The notes under the pieces are model-generated. The model was not told the DNA's origin. It searched no databases and saw only the letters and a program-made list of their open reading frames with translations. A stretch of DNA of 47,490 bases, from NCBI RefSeq assembly GCF_014857925.1, contig NZ_JACYVZ010000021.1, positions 1 through 47,490 on the forward strand, read 5' to 3'. Shown piece after piece: positions 27,615-37,252 of the stretch. The position numbers and the translations under genes were made by a program. This DNA is from Cysteiniphilum marinum (GTDB lineage: Bacteria; Pseudomonadota; Gammaproteobacteria; Francisellales; Francisellaceae). Each line of letters starts with the position of its first letter. The stretch's first letter is position 1.

Positions 27615-28226
27615 TTATTTAATACCTGGAATATGCGCTCTTGATTCAATCACCTGATCAATTAAGCCATATTCTTTTGCTTCTTCCGCCATCATGAAAT
27701 TATCGCGATCCGTATCTTTCACCGTCTGCTCATAAGATTGACCGGTATGACGCGCTAACACATGATTCAAGCGCTCTTTGATTCTTAACATATTGCGTGC
27801 ATGGATCTCGACATCAGATGCCTGACCTCTAAAACCACCTAATGGTTGGTGAATCATGATTTGCGAATGTGGCAAACTATAACGCTTACCTTTTTCGCCT
27901 GCTGCTAATAAAACAGCACCCATACTTGCCGCCAATCCAATACAAATTGTGCTTACATTGGGCTTGATAAACTGCATCGTGTCATAAACACCCATGCCTG
28001 CAGTGACTGAACCACCTGGCGAGTTGATATAAAAATAAATATCTTTATCAGGGTTTTCAGACTCTAAAAATAACAATTGAGCGATCACTAAATTAGCCGA
28101 TGTATCATTGACTTCACCATTTAAAAATATAATGCGCTCTTTTAACAAACGCGAATAAATATCGTAAGAACGCTCACCACGTGATGTTTGCTCAACAACC
28201 ATAGGGACTAAATTATTTGTAATCAT
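27615..28226 (-). CDS. clpP: ClpP, proteolytic subunit of ClpXP
   Basis: A serine protease forming a 14-mer with ClpX. The catalytic triad reads as Ser101 in [14 protein letters not shown], His126 in MIHQPLGG and Asp175 in [11 protein letters not shown]. At 203 aa it has the usual length, including a short propeptide-like start. AAGGTGAAAAT precedes the ATG. It sits 146 bases after tig, behind a terminator, and presumably has its own promoter in that gap. Confidence 0.97.
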   Translation of the reverse strand: MITNNLVPMVVEQTSRGERSYDIYSRLLKERIIFLNGEVNDTSANLVIAQLLFLESENPDKDIYFYINSPGGSVTAGMGVYDTMQFIKPNVSTICIGLAASMGAVLLAAGEKGKRYSLPHSQIMIHQPLGGFRGQASDVEIHARNMLRIKERLNHVLARHTGQSYEQTVKDTDRDNFMMAEEAKEYGLIDQVIESRAHIPGIK

Positions 28227-28279
28227 ATTTTCACCTTATATCCATATTGCAAGTGTGTTTACACTGACAAGTTAATAAC

Positions 28280-28300
28280 AAAAAAGCCACAAACGTGGCC
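28280..28300 (-). terminator. Terminator after tig
   Basis: Minus strand GCCAC-GTTT-GTGGC followed by TTTTTT, a compact rho-independent terminator about 73 bases past the tig stop and upstream of clpP. Confidence 0.8.
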
Positions 28301-28372
28301 CTTAGTTTAAGTCGATTATTTTATTTTCTCCAGTGCTTTACTGGCACAAATTGCGTTGTTTTAATTCATTGA

Positions 28373-29689
28373 TTAAAACATGCCACCTTGTGGTAAAACT
28401 TTTTTGATCAATTCAAAGAAATCTTCTGTTTTTTCAGTAGATTGACCTTGCTCAACCACCCAATCCACTAGCTTATTTTCAACAACAACGTTTTTGATGT
28501 TTTCTAATTCTTTCTTATCACTGTTAACATGATCACGTACTTCTTGCGCATCTTCATACACTGATGCCATCTCTTCAATCACCGCATCAATAGATTCTTG
28601 ATCGGCTTCAAGTTTTTGATCATGTACAATCGCTTGCAAAATCAAACCAAGCTTAACTGATTTTTCAGCCTTAGCCTTGAATAAGTCATCTGGCAAATCC
28701 TCTGCTTTCATTTTTGACTTAGCACCACCCATACGCTCAATAAGATCATGCTTAGAGCGATCGATCTCACGTTGCACAAGCGCTTTAGGCACATCGAAAT
28801 CAATAATATCAACCAACTGATCAAACACTTGTGTTTTGACCGTTTTATTAATCGCATTTTTTAGCTCGCGTGCCATATTTTGCTTAATCTCAGCATAAAA
28901 CTCATCAACGCCACCTTTGATACCAAACTGCTCAACAAACTTGTCATCAATCTCTGGCAATTCAGCTTCTTTAATATTTTTAACGACGATATCAAACTGT
29001 GCTGCTTTGCCTTTTAACTCATCATTTTGATAATCTTCAGGGAAAGTCACATCAATCGTTTTTTCTTCATCTTTTTTCATGCCGATGATGCCATCTTCAA
29101 ATCCTGGAATCATTTGACCTGAACCGATCGTCACTTCAGAGTCATTGGCAGAACCACCTTCAAAAACTTCACCGTCAACACGACCAACGAAGTCAATTGT
29201 GACACGGTCATCAGCTTGAACTTCACGCTCTACATCTTTCCACGTTGCAAGTTGTTTACGTAGATTACTGATCATTTGCTCTGTTTGCGCATCGCCTAAC
29301 TCAACGACTGGTTTTTCAACAGTTACTTTATCTAAATCCTTAACAACCACTTCAGGGAAAAGCTCAACATTAACATTAAACTTAAGCGCTTCACCTTCTT
29401 TGTTATTTAGAATTTCAATTTCCACACCGGCTGCATTTAATTGATGCTCTTGAATTGCCTGCGCATATTTGGGAGGTAAAACATCACCTAATACTTCAAA
29501 ACGTACTTGCTCACCGTATTTTTTCTTAATCATACCTGCTGGCACTTTACCTGGTCTAAAACCATCTACTTTCGCTGTTTTAGCGATACGCTGAATACGC
29601 TTTGACACCTCTGTATCAATCACAGTTGCTGGTAATTCAATATTTAAAACGCAATGAATGCCTTCTTTTTTTTCAACAGATACTTGCAT
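28373..29689 (-). CDS. tig: Trigger factor
   Basis: A ribosome-associated chaperone and prolyl isomerase acting on nascent chains. The N-terminal ribosome-binding domain has the signature GFRPGKVPAGMIKKKYG around residue 45. The FKBP-type domain (about 160-245) shows DDRVTIDFVGRVDGE, FEGG and MIPGFEDGIIGMKKDEE. The C-terminal substrate-cradle domain is alpha-helical and highly charged. At 438 aa the length is normal. It heads the tig-clpP-clpX-lon block conserved across gammaproteobacteria. Confidence 0.97.
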   Translation of the reverse strand: MQVSVEKKEGIHCVLNIELPATVIDTEVSKRIQRIAKTAKVDGFRPGKVPAGMIKKKYGEQVRFEVLGDVLPPKYAQAIQEHQLNAAGVEIEILNNKEGEALKFNVNVELFPEVVVKDLDKVTVEKPVVELGDAQTEQMISNLRKQLATWKDVEREVQADDRVTIDFVGRVDGEVFEGGSANDSEVTIGSGQMIPGFEDGIIGMKKDEEKTIDVTFPEDYQNDELKGKAAQFDIVVKNIKEAELPEIDDKFVEQFGIKGGVDEFYAEIKQNMARELKNAINKTVKTQVFDQLVDIIDFDVPKALVQREIDRSKHDLIERMGGAKSKMKAEDLPDDLFKAKAEKSVKLGLILQAIVHDQKLEADQESIDAVIEEMASVYEDAQEVRDHVNSDKKELENIKNVVVENKLVDWVVEQGQSTEKTEDFFELIKKVLPQGGMF

Positions 29690-29922
29690 TACTAATCCTT
29701 ATTTGTACTCTTTATATTTTCAAGGTTTAAAATTCAGGGTCAGAGTTTATATTTTGCCCGCTCAATTGTCTAGCGCTTTAATGCTTGAATTTAAAGCCCC
29801 GCTTATTTTGTCATTAGAAGCACTCGACTTTGCTTTGAGAATAGATACAATAATTCGCATTACCCGCTTGCAACGAAATCAAGCAAGTACAAAAACAAAA
29901 GAATAAAGACAAAATAGACATC
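29690..29922. other. Divergent regulatory region between tig and the MFS gene
   Basis: 233 bases must hold promoters for both genes. On the minus strand TAGACA-N15-TATAAA (around 29743-29770) is a possible tig promoter with short spacing. On the plus strand I see no clear promoter. No operator or gene is recognised. Confidence 0.35.
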
Positions 29923-31137
29923 ATGACAGATAAAACCTATCAATGGCCGTACTCACCAGTTATTACGGTCTTTTTACTAGCACCCGTTGTTTTTAGCTTT
30001 GCATTGGCACTTGACACCTATATGCCCGTGATTCCTGAGATGAAAGCCATTTTAAATACTTCTCAGGAAATGGTGCAATTAACCTTATCTTTATTCTTCC
30101 TTGTTACTGGATTTGGCCAATTAATCTTAGGTCCATTATCAGATCAATTTGGTCGCTATAAAGTACTTTTTATTTCGGTGAGTTTGTTTTGTATCGGCTC
30201 ATTGTTGTGCGCACTATCAAACCATATCGGCTGGCTTATCGCCTTTCGTATCATTCAAGGCTTTGGTGCTTGTGGCATGTCCGTTAGTGCATTTGCGATT
30301 GTCCGTGATGCTTTCTCCGGCAAACAAAGTGCGATGATCTATAGCTTTCTAAATGCTATGATCTCAGTCTCTCCTATATTGGGCCCTATCATTGGTGTGT
30401 TATTAACTGCTTATTTCCCCTGGCATGCCGTGTTTTATTTTCTAACAGGACTTGGTGTGTTTACACTGATATTAACCGTCTTGTTTGTCAAAGAAAGCTC
30501 ACATCCTAATAATCGCAAACCTTTTAATTTGAGCTTGTTTAGTCGTTACTTTAGCATTTGCAAGAGCCTGACCTTTTGGGCATATACCTTGCCTGCCATT
30601 GCTGGTGTTTCTGCTTTTTTCACACTCTTTTCAATGACACCTTACATTATTAAAACCCTTGGTGAACCACGCTCACAAATCGGTATTTTCTTTGGTATGG
30701 CAGGAGGTGCTTTTTTAGTTGGCTCAATCATCTCTGGCGCTATCGTGCATAAACTAGGGGTTTTAAAGACATCGATTCTTGGATCCATATTGATATTATC
30801 TTCAGGCATTTTACTTATTGTGATCTATCAACTGTTTGGTTTAAGTCTTTGGGGCTTCTTTGGTCCGAGCATGCTTGCAACTTTTGGTTGCGCATTAACT
30901 GCAGGCTCAGGTGCCAGTGGTGCACTTGAGCCTTTTGGTGCGTATCCTGGAGCGGCATCTGCGATGTTTGGCGCACTTGAATTAGGTGGTAGTTCAGTTG
31001 TTGGCTCAGTGGCAACACTCTTTGCGATAAATACTTCCTACCCGCTGGCACTGACAATGCTTACAACTTCCATCACTAGCTTAATTTTATTATTCGCTTT
31101 AACCCTTTCTTTAAATAAGAATACAGCAAAGACATAA
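29923..31137 (+). CDS. Bcr/CflA-type MFS drug exporter
   Basis: An inner-membrane proton-coupled exporter, probably with twelve membrane helices, of the DHA1 Bcr/CflA subfamily. Markers are DTYMPVIPEM in the first helix, the MFS signature LGPLSDQFGRYKVL after helix 2, FGACGMSVSAFAIVRDAF in helix 4/5 and ISVSPILGPIIG. At 404 aa the length is right. The ATG has only a weak ribosome site. dinB starts three bases after the stop, so the two form an operon. The substrate (antibiotic, sulfonamide or endogenous metabolite) cannot be read from sequence. Confidence 0.9.
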   Translation: MTDKTYQWPYSPVITVFLLAPVVFSFALALDTYMPVIPEMKAILNTSQEMVQLTLSLFFLVTGFGQLILGPLSDQFGRYKVLFISVSLFCIGSLLCALSNHIGWLIAFRIIQGFGACGMSVSAFAIVRDAFSGKQSAMIYSFLNAMISVSPILGPIIGVLLTAYFPWHAVFYFLTGLGVFTLILTVLFVKESSHPNNRKPFNLSLFSRYFSICKSLTFWAYTLPAIAGVSAFFTLFSMTPYIIKTLGEPRSQIGIFFGMAGGAFLVGSIISGAIVHKLGVLKTSILGSILILSSGILLIVIYQLFGLSLWGFFGPSMLATFGCALTAGSGASGALEPFGAYPGAASAMFGALELGGSSVVGSVATLFAINTSYPLALTMLTTSITSLILLFALTLSLNKNTAKT

Positions 31138-31140
31138 AAT

Positions 31141-32199
31141 ATGAGTGACTTCGCCACACGTAAAATAATTCATATCGATATGGACTATTTTTTTGCGCAA
31201 GTTGAGGAAAAGAACAATCCCACCCTTCGTGACAAGCCTTTTGCTGTTGGTGGCAACAATATCAAACGTGGCGTACTATGCACTTGCAATTATATTGCCA
31301 GAAGCTATGGTGTGCATTCTGCGATGCCTACACGTATTGCATTGCAAAAATGCCCCGATTTAATATTACTCCCCACTGACTTTGATAAATATAAGCGTGT
31401 TTCAAATATTATTCGCGATATTTTTAAAAGCATTAGTCCACTCGTTGAACCCTTATCATTGGATGAAGCGTATATTGATGTAACAAATATCAAAAGCCAC
31501 GCCAATAGTGCAACATTAATGGCACAAGCCATCAAAACAGAAATTTTAAAACAAACAGGACTTACTGCCTCAGCAGGTGTTGCGCCAAACAAGCTCTTAG
31601 CCAAAATCGCCAGTGACATCAATAAACCCAATGGCTTATATGTCATTCGCCCGCATGATGTAGATAAATTTATTCAAGATCTGCCCGTTGGTAAGCTTTT
31701 TGGTGTTGGCAGTGTGACAGAAAATAAAATGCAAAAAATGGGACTTAGGAGTTGTGCTGATTTACAAAAGCTTGATATCAAAGCGCTTGAGCATCATTTC
31801 GGTAAGCTTGGCACGAGTCTATATGACTATTGTCGCGGCATTGATCGACGTTTGGTAAATCCAAAACGCATCCGCAAATCGTTAGGTGTTGAGCATACCT
31901 ATCAACACGATCTAACCACAAAAGATGACTGCCTAAAGGCATTAACACAATTGCATCAAGAGCTTTTAGCAAGACTCAAGCCTGAGCATACGCTATGTAT
32001 TGAGGGTATTTTTATTAAAATCACTGACAACACATTTCATAAAACAAGCATTGAACGCCACACAGAAAGTAGTGAGCTTAATCTCTATTTACTGCTTTTT
32101 GACAACCTTTATCACAAACAAAGCAACCCTATTCGTTTACTTGGATTAGGTGTCAAACTCAGTGAGCAACCTGTCAAACAAATTCCCTTGGCTTTGTGA
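31141..32199 (+). CDS. dinB: DNA polymerase IV (DinB)
   Basis: A Y-family lesion-bypass polymerase. The palm motif [12 protein letters not shown] with the first catalytic Asp pair and steric-gate aromatic, [13 protein letters not shown] in the finger region, and [12 protein letters not shown] with the second Asp-Glu pair are all present. The helix-hairpin-helix [16 protein letters not shown] and a little-finger domain follow. At 352 aa it is full length, though it ends without an obvious beta-clamp-binding tail. No LexA box is visible upstream of the MFS-dinB pair, so SOS control cannot be shown. Confidence 0.95.
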   Translation: MSDFATRKIIHIDMDYFFAQVEEKNNPTLRDKPFAVGGNNIKRGVLCTCNYIARSYGVHSAMPTRIALQKCPDLILLPTDFDKYKRVSNIIRDIFKSISPLVEPLSLDEAYIDVTNIKSHANSATLMAQAIKTEILKQTGLTASAGVAPNKLLAKIASDINKPNGLYVIRPHDVDKFIQDLPVGKLFGVGSVTENKMQKMGLRSCADLQKLDIKALEHHFGKLGTSLYDYCRGIDRRLVNPKRIRKSLGVEHTYQHDLTTKDDCLKALTQLHQELLARLKPEHTLCIEGIFIKITDNTFHKTSIERHTESSELNLYLLLFDNLYHKQSNPIRLLGLGVKLSEQPVKQIPLAL

Positions 32200-32241
32200 T
32201 GAATATACCCACCACCAAATGATTATGATGAGTATAACCAC

Positions 32242-32270
32242 TTGACTCACTAAGAGCTGCTGAATATCAT
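32242..32270 (+). promoter_or_regulatory. fabV promoter
   Basis: TTGACT (32242-32247), a 17-base spacer and TATCAT (32265-32270) match consensus at five of six positions each. The predicted start near 32277 gives a leader of about 30 bases before the fabV ATG. Confidence 0.75.
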
Positions 32271-32306
32271 CGTCAACACTTTAAGACTTTAATTTGTAAA
32301 AATACC

Positions 32307-33500
32307 ATGATTGTAAAACCTGAAATTATGCGCGGCGGATTAGTTAAGAACCCTCACCCAATAGGCTGTAAAGCGGCTGTTGAAAAACAAATTAACTATA
32401 TGAAAAGTTTACCAAAGTTTGCTAATAAAAAGCGAGCACTGATTATTGGTGGCTCCTCCGGCTATGGTCTTGCCTCACGCATTGCCCTTGCTTATGGTGC
32501 CAATGCCGATACGATTAGCGTGTCATTTGAACCTGGCGTTAATGATAAGCGCTTAGGAAGTGCCGGTTGGTGGAATAATATCTGGTTTAAAGAGCAAGCT
32601 GAAAAGGACGGACTCATTGCTAAAAATATTATTGGTGACGCTTTTTCCGATCCGATCAGACAGCAAACCATCGATATGATCAAACAAGCGTTTGATGGCA
32701 AGATTGATATATTAATCTACAGTCTTGCCTCACCAAGACGCACAGATCCAAAAACCGGTATCACACATAGCTCTGTATTGAAAAGTATTGTTGGTGAAAT
32801 CGCAGCTCCTACGCTTGATCTGAATAAACAGGTCATTGTTGATGGCAAGATGATGGCTGCAACAAAGCATGATATTGATGAAACAATTAAAGTCATGGGT
32901 GGTGAAGATTGGCAGCTTTGGATTGAATCACTTAAAGAGGCAGGTGTTTTAGCCGATGGCTTTAAAACCACCGCTTACTCCTATGATGGTGCTGATGGCA
33001 CCGATGCTATTTATAAAAAAGGCACGATTGGTGCTGCTAAACGTCATTTAGAAAAGACTGCACTAACGCTTAACAATGAACTGCACAGTCTACAAGGTGA
33101 AGCATTTGTTACCGTTGCCAAAGCACTAGTTACTAAGGCTAGTGCCTTTATCCCGCTATTTCCACTCTATGGTTGCGCACTTTTTAAGGTTATGAAAGAA
33201 CTTGGCACACATGAGAACACCATAGAGCAAATCGATCGCTTTATGCGTGATATGCTCTATGGCAACAAACGTATTACCGATGAGGTTGGGCGTGTGCGCC
33301 CTGATAATCTTGAAATGGATGCCAACACGCAAATCTTGACTAATGAAATCATGTCAAAAATGACTTCTGAAAACTTTAAAGAGATTAGTGATTTTGCTGG
33401 ATTTTATCAGGATTTCTTAGAACTCAACGGCTTTAATGTTGCAGGTGTTGATTATGATGCATCTATCGATATTGATGCATTAAAATCAAAGCAGCCTTAG
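32307..33500 (+). CDS. fabV: Enoyl-ACP/trans-2-enoyl-CoA reductase FabV
   Basis: It performs the last, NADH-dependent step of each fatty-acid elongation cycle; FabV enzymes are typically insensitive to triclosan. The N-terminal IVKPEIMRG and NPHPIGC, the dinucleotide site LIIGGSSGYGLASRIALAYG and YSLASPRRTDP are family hallmarks. The catalytic Tyr-x8-Lys reads YKKGTIGAAK. At 397 aa it is full length. It has its own promoter. Its stop codon overlaps the stop of the convergent response regulator, so no bidirectional terminator separates them. Confidence 0.96.
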   Translation: MIVKPEIMRGGLVKNPHPIGCKAAVEKQINYMKSLPKFANKKRALIIGGSSGYGLASRIALAYGANADTISVSFEPGVNDKRLGSAGWWNNIWFKEQAEKDGLIAKNIIGDAFSDPIRQQTIDMIKQAFDGKIDILIYSLASPRRTDPKTGITHSSVLKSIVGEIAAPTLDLNKQVIVDGKMMAATKHDIDETIKVMGGEDWQLWIESLKEAGVLADGFKTTAYSYDGADGTDAIYKKGTIGAAKRHLEKTALTLNNELHSLQGEAFVTVAKALVTKASAFIPLFPLYGCALFKVMKELGTHENTIEQIDRFMRDMLYGNKRITDEVGRVRPDNLEMDANTQILTNEIMSKMTSENFKEISDFAGFYQDFLELNGFNVAGVDYDASIDIDALKSKQP

Positions 33501-34177
33501 CCATTGGATGCTTCTTGTGGTGGTTTTTGAATAATATAGCCAACACCACGCAGTGTTTTGATATATTTGTTCTGGATTTTCTTACGCAAGTTATGAATAT
33601 GCACTTCTAAGGTATTTGAATCAACTTCTTCATCCCAACCATAGAGCTTTTCAAGCAGCTTTGTTTTAGAAACCACTTTACCAATGTTCTCTAACAAGCA
33701 TTCTAATAGCGCAAACTCGCGCCTAGATAGTTTAACAAACTCGCCATTGATCGTTAGTGTTTGTGCCGCAGGATCTAGCTCAAGCGCTTCAAACTTAATC
33801 TTAGGTTCACTGCGACCAACAGAGCGCCTCACCAATGCACGCATTCTTGCCAAGAGCTCAGATAAATCAAAAGGCTTTGTCAAATAATCATCCGCTCCTG
33901 AGTCCAGTCCACGCACACGATCATCAATGGCATCACGCGCTGTTAATAGTAATACAGGAACTGCATTGCCTTTCGCTCGAATGCTTTTAACAATGGCAAT
34001 ACCATCCTTATGCGGCAAACCAATATCCATTACCACGGCATCATAAGGCTCAGTGTCTAACGCAAGCTCAGCCATTTTGCCATCACGCATCAAATCAACA
34101 GCATAATTATGCTGTCTTAGGCCTTCAACAATACCATCACCTAACATTTCATCATCTTCAACGACTAATATTCGCAT
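33497..34177 (-). CDS. OmpR/PhoB-family response regulator, QseB/PmrA-like orphan
   Basis: A two-domain transcription regulator. The receiver has the acidic pair in VVEDDE, the phosphoacceptor Asp51 in VVMDIGLP and Lys101 in DDYLTKPF. The C-terminal winged helix has LSRREFALLECLL and VDSNTLEVHIHNLRKKI, ending TLRGVGYII. The N-terminus MRILVVEDDEMLGDGIVEGL is closest to QseB/PmrA. No histidine kinase lies next to it, unlike qseBC in enteric bacteria; Francisella has an orphan of this type. It probably regulates itself through direct repeats upstream (34276-34294). Regulon unknown. Confidence 0.92.
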   Translation of the reverse strand: MRILVVEDDEMLGDGIVEGLRQHNYAVDLMRDGKMAELALDTEPYDAVVMDIGLPHKDGIAIVKSIRAKGNAVPVLLLTARDAIDDRVRGLDSGADDYLTKPFDLSELLARMRALVRRSVGRSEPKIKFEALELDPAAQTLTINGEFVKLSRREFALLECLLENIGKVVSKTKLLEKLYGWDEEVDSNTLEVHIHNLRKKIQNKYIKTLRGVGYIIQKPPQEASNG

Positions 34178-34275
34178 GAAATATTCACTTATATTTACTC
34201 GACAATGCTTGAAATAGTAGCATTATCAATGCCAAAGGTTGATATGTTTTACCAATTTTTCATCCATTTAGATAT

Positions 34276-34294
34276 TCTAAACAACTATCTAAAC
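34276..34294 (-). promoter_or_regulatory. Tandem heptamer repeat, probable response-regulator binding site
   Basis: TCTAAAC occurs twice, 12 bases start to start, with five bases between (34276-34282 and 34288-34294). OmpR/PhoB-type dimers bind such tandem half-sites about one helical turn apart. It is some 100 bases upstream of the regulator gene and also upstream of the FUSC-type gene. Confidence 0.5.
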
Positions 34295-34356
34295 TAAATG
34301 AATGTAAAGTTTGATCCGGCTGTAATATAATCTGATTATCAATAACAAAAAGGATG

Positions 34357-34527
34357 TATATACCGCTTGTAAATCATTTTGCGGTATTGGATGCCGAAGA
34401 AGTTTTTGATGATTTTAGGTGACTGAATCGCCGGTAATAGCTAGGACTATTGCCAAAGTTCAATCATCTAAAAGGACATAAAATTCAATGGCAGAAATGC
34501 TGTGAAATGGTTTATGGGCGGTATATA
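34357..34527. mobile_element. MITE-like element C with terminal inverted repeats
   Basis: The left end TATATACCGC-TTGTAAATC and the right end (reverse complement) TATATACCGC-CCATAAACC match at 19 of 24 positions, the five differences all being transitions. The interior, about 120 bases, encodes no transposase. A related end is at 23263-23290. The last base of the right end is the A of the FUSC-type gene's ATG. Together with the 179 bases before it, this accounts for the 349-base gap. Confidence 0.7.
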
Positions 34528-35489
34528 TGTATAGAATTTTCAATTATTCATCCATCATTAAAATGCTTATTGCCGTTGTTCCTGCGGCTACTTTAAGTTA
34601 TTTGCTTTCACAACCTATTTATCTACTGTGTGGTTTATATGCTGCTGCAGTAATTATTCCTTTCTGTGATCACACCAGTAAGCGCATTGCTTTTGTGATG
34701 CTTATTTTTTTGTTTGTGATCACCTTTGTTTTAGTCAAACTGCTGATGCATAGTGATTTTTATTTTATCAGTGTCGTCTCAATCATTGCGATTATCATTG
34801 GTATAATTGAAACCTATAATCCAAGCTTTAAATCCATGGGCGCTTATTTATTTATCGGCATTATTTATACTGCCTTTGAAATAAGAGCATATGGTGATCT
34901 AATCACTATTGCAATCATTGCTAAGCTTTTTGGCATAAGTCTTTTGAGTGTTTTGATTGTTTTTATTATGAGTCTCACAACAAAAGCAACCAAGGGCTAT
35001 CAAAACTTCACATTACAACTACAATCTCAGCATTGCATTCATTACTGTGTTTATTTCTTGCCGCTTTTGATCAGCATGCTTGTTTGGCATTTTTCACAAC
35101 TGGCTGAACCGCAATGGCTGCTATGGTCATCATTATCAGTCGCCAGTCTAAGCTTTAAAAAGGCACGAGATAAGATTCAAAAACGTATCACTGGCGCATG
35201 TATTGGTTTATCATTGGGCATCATTGTCACATTATTATTCAATCTAAATAGTCCACTGATTTTTAACTTAAGCTTTGTTGCTATTATTTTCAGTTTACGA
35301 GGCATTAACAACTATACTGCATCCTTTGCAACCCGCTGTTTTTTTATTGTCACTTTTGCCGGTGCGCATTACTTATATACCAGTAGTGATCGAATCATTG
35401 ATGTATTTATCGGTGGTTTGATCGGTCTAATAAGCAGCGCTGTTTTAAGCTATATTATTCAACGCCGTGAGAATGAAATAAGTTACTAA
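34527..35489 (+). CDS. FUSC-type inner-membrane protein, possible exporter
   Basis: A polytopic membrane protein with about ten hydrophobic helices in two groups around a central hydrophilic part. The segment KRITGACIGLSLGIIVTLLF, with its basic residues and glycine ladder, resembles the FUSC / aromatic-acid-exporter domain. These usually export small aromatic or organic acids. At 320 aa it is short for the family and lacks the long cytoplasmic domain. The ATG is taken because GGGCGG precedes it by six bases, but that sequence belongs to element C. The true start might be the ATG at 34563. Divergent from the response regulator. Confidence 0.65.
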   Translation: MYRIFNYSSIIKMLIAVVPAATLSYLLSQPIYLLCGLYAAAVIIPFCDHTSKRIAFVMLIFLFVITFVLVKLLMHSDFYFISVVSIIAIIIGIIETYNPSFKSMGAYLFIGIIYTAFEIRAYGDLITIAIIAKLFGISLLSVLIVFIMSLTTKATKGYQNFTLQLQSQHCIHYCVYFLPLLISMLVWHFSQLAEPQWLLWSSLSVASLSFKKARDKIQKRITGACIGLSLGIIVTLLFNLNSPLIFNLSFVAIIFSLRGINNYTASFATRCFFIVTFAGAHYLYTSSDRIIDVFIGGLIGLISSAVLSYIIQRRENEISY

Positions 35490-35516
35490 GTAATGAATCA
35501 AGAATAAGTTGCCTCA

Positions 35517-35577
35517 GCTAGCACCTCTCCCCTTGCGGGAGAGGTCGTGCGGCTTAAGCTGCACGGGTGAGGGGAGT
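35517..35577. repeat. Dispersed palindromic element B, copy 3
   Basis: GCTAGCACCTCTCCCCTTG, then CGGGAGAGGTCGTGC, then GCTGCACGGGTGAGGGGAG: the reverse complement of the copy at 3915-3973 with few changes. It sits between the convergent FUSC-type gene and pgi stops and could act as a terminator-like hairpin for either. Confidence 0.8.
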
Positions 35578-35608
35578 AATTGAAGCTCAACTTATTTTTG
35601 AATTATTA

Positions 35609-37237
35609 CTAAGAAATGTATTTGAGCAAGCCCTTTGTTGAACTATCATAACTTTCATTATCAAAATCTTGTTGCTCTAAGCTTGTTAAAATAGGCTTAC
35701 CTAAGGCTTTACCTAGCTCCACTCCCCACTGATCAAAGCTGTTGATTCCCCACAAAATACCTTGGACAAATATTTTATGCTCATATAAGGCAATCAACTC
35801 ACCTAATGCATGCGGGGTTAGCTCATCAATAACTATCGTGTTGCTTGGTTTATTGCCCGCAATCACCTTTTGCGGTGCTAACGTATTGATCTCATTCTCT
35901 GCTAAGCCTTGTGTTTTAAGCTCATCAATGACGTCATTTAATGATTTGCCTTGCATCAAAGCTTGCGATTGCGCTAAGCAATTAGCCAATAGTGCTTGAT
36001 GATGATCTTTCAAGGAATGATGAGGCTTTTTAATTGCAATAAAATCAGCAGGTACAATAACATTACCTTGATGTAATAACTGATGAAACGCATGCTGCCC
36101 ATTGGTACCTATTCCACCCCAGAGCACGACACCTGTTTGCTCAGGGCTTAAGCTGCCATCTTTTTTGCATGATTTGCCATTGCTCTCCATATCCGCTTGC
36201 TGCAAATAATCAACCAAATGACGCAAACGCTCATCATACGCCAAAATCGCCTGTGATTGCGTGTGATAGAAATCACTATATAAGGTTGCGATCAAAGCAA
36301 CAATAATCGGCATATTCTTTGTCAATGGCGCGCTTTTGAAGTGATTATCCATCGCAAAAGCTCCTTTTAATAAGTCTTCAAAATGCGCAAAGCCAATCGC
36401 AAATACAATTGCCATGCCAATCGAGGACCAGAGCGAGTAACGCCCACCGACCCAATCCCACATTTGGAAACAGTTATTAAGGTCAATGCCAAAAGCCTCT
36501 ACTTTATCAAGTGCACTGGATACCGCAACGAAATGCTTAGCCACGGCGGCTTGATCTTGTTTGTAGAATTCAAGCAACCATTTGCGTGCAGTCATGGCAT
36601 TCATCAAGGTTTCTTGTGTGGTAAATGATTTAGATGCCACAATAAACAACGTGGTCTCAGGATTAAGTTTGGTGGTAACACTCAAAATAGACTCAGCATC
36701 AACATTTGAGACAAAGTGCACCTGTGTTTTGTTTAAGTGATAAGGGGCAAGTGCCTCAACCACCATTCTAGGTCCCAAATCAGAGCCACCAATACCAATA
36801 TTAACCACATCAGTGATCTCTTTACCTGAATGCCCACGCCATTGCCCAGTATGGACTTTTTCAACCAACGCTTTGACACGCAAGCGCTCTTTGATAATTT
36901 CAGGTTTAACATCAACGCCATCGACCATGATCGCTTGATCAGAGAAATCACGCAATGCAGTATGCAATACAGCACGCTGCTCGCTGCTATTAATCTTCTC
37001 TCCAGCGAACATTTTATCGCGATATTTCTCAACTTTTGCGTCACGTGCCAACTCAAAAAGTGTCGCTAAGATATCATCCGTTAACTTATTTTTTGAATAA
37101 TCCAATAATAAACTGTCAACCTGCAAATGATATTTATTAAATCGATCTTCATCTTCTTTAAATAAACGTTTGATATCCAAGCTTGAATACTCTGTTTTCA
37201 GTAAATGCTGTAACTGCTGTCTTATATGTTGATTCAT
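35609..37237 (-). CDS. pgi: Glucose-6-phosphate isomerase
   Basis: It interconverts glucose-6-phosphate and fructose-6-phosphate. Family blocks are GIGGSDLGPRMV, VASKSFTTQET, VGGRYSLWSSIGM and GVVLWGGIGTNGQHAFHQLL, and the C-terminal signature is IFVQGILWGINSFDQWGVELGK split across GILWGINSFDQWGVELG. At 542 aa it is the usual length. AAGGAATT precedes the ATG. It starts 15 bases after pgl, so pgl and pgi are cotranscribed. Confidence 0.97.
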   Translation of the reverse strand: MNQHIRQQLQHLLKTEYSSLDIKRLFKEDEDRFNKYHLQVDSLLLDYSKNKLTDDILATLFELARDAKVEKYRDKMFAGEKINSSEQRAVLHTALRDFSDQAIMVDGVDVKPEIIKERLRVKALVEKVHTGQWRGHSGKEITDVVNIGIGGSDLGPRMVVEALAPYHLNKTQVHFVSNVDAESILSVTTKLNPETTLFIVASKSFTTQETLMNAMTARKWLLEFYKQDQAAVAKHFVAVSSALDKVEAFGIDLNNCFQMWDWVGGRYSLWSSIGMAIVFAIGFAHFEDLLKGAFAMDNHFKSAPLTKNMPIIVALIATLYSDFYHTQSQAILAYDERLRHLVDYLQQADMESNGKSCKKDGSLSPEQTGVVLWGGIGTNGQHAFHQLLHQGNVIVPADFIAIKKPHHSLKDHHQALLANCLAQSQALMQGKSLNDVIDELKTQGLAENEINTLAPQKVIAGNKPSNTIVIDELTPHALGELIALYEHKIFVQGILWGINSFDQWGVELGKALGKPILTSLEQQDFDNESYDSSTKGLLKYIS

Positions 37238-37252
37238 TTTAATTCCTTGTTC

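Noticed and set aside
34354-34422. 22-codon frame beginning MYIPLVNHFAV with AAAAAGG upstream
   Set aside because: It begins at the end of element C and reads across it; the shared residues with the copy at 23263 follow from the repeat itself. Noted in the element finding, not called as a gene.
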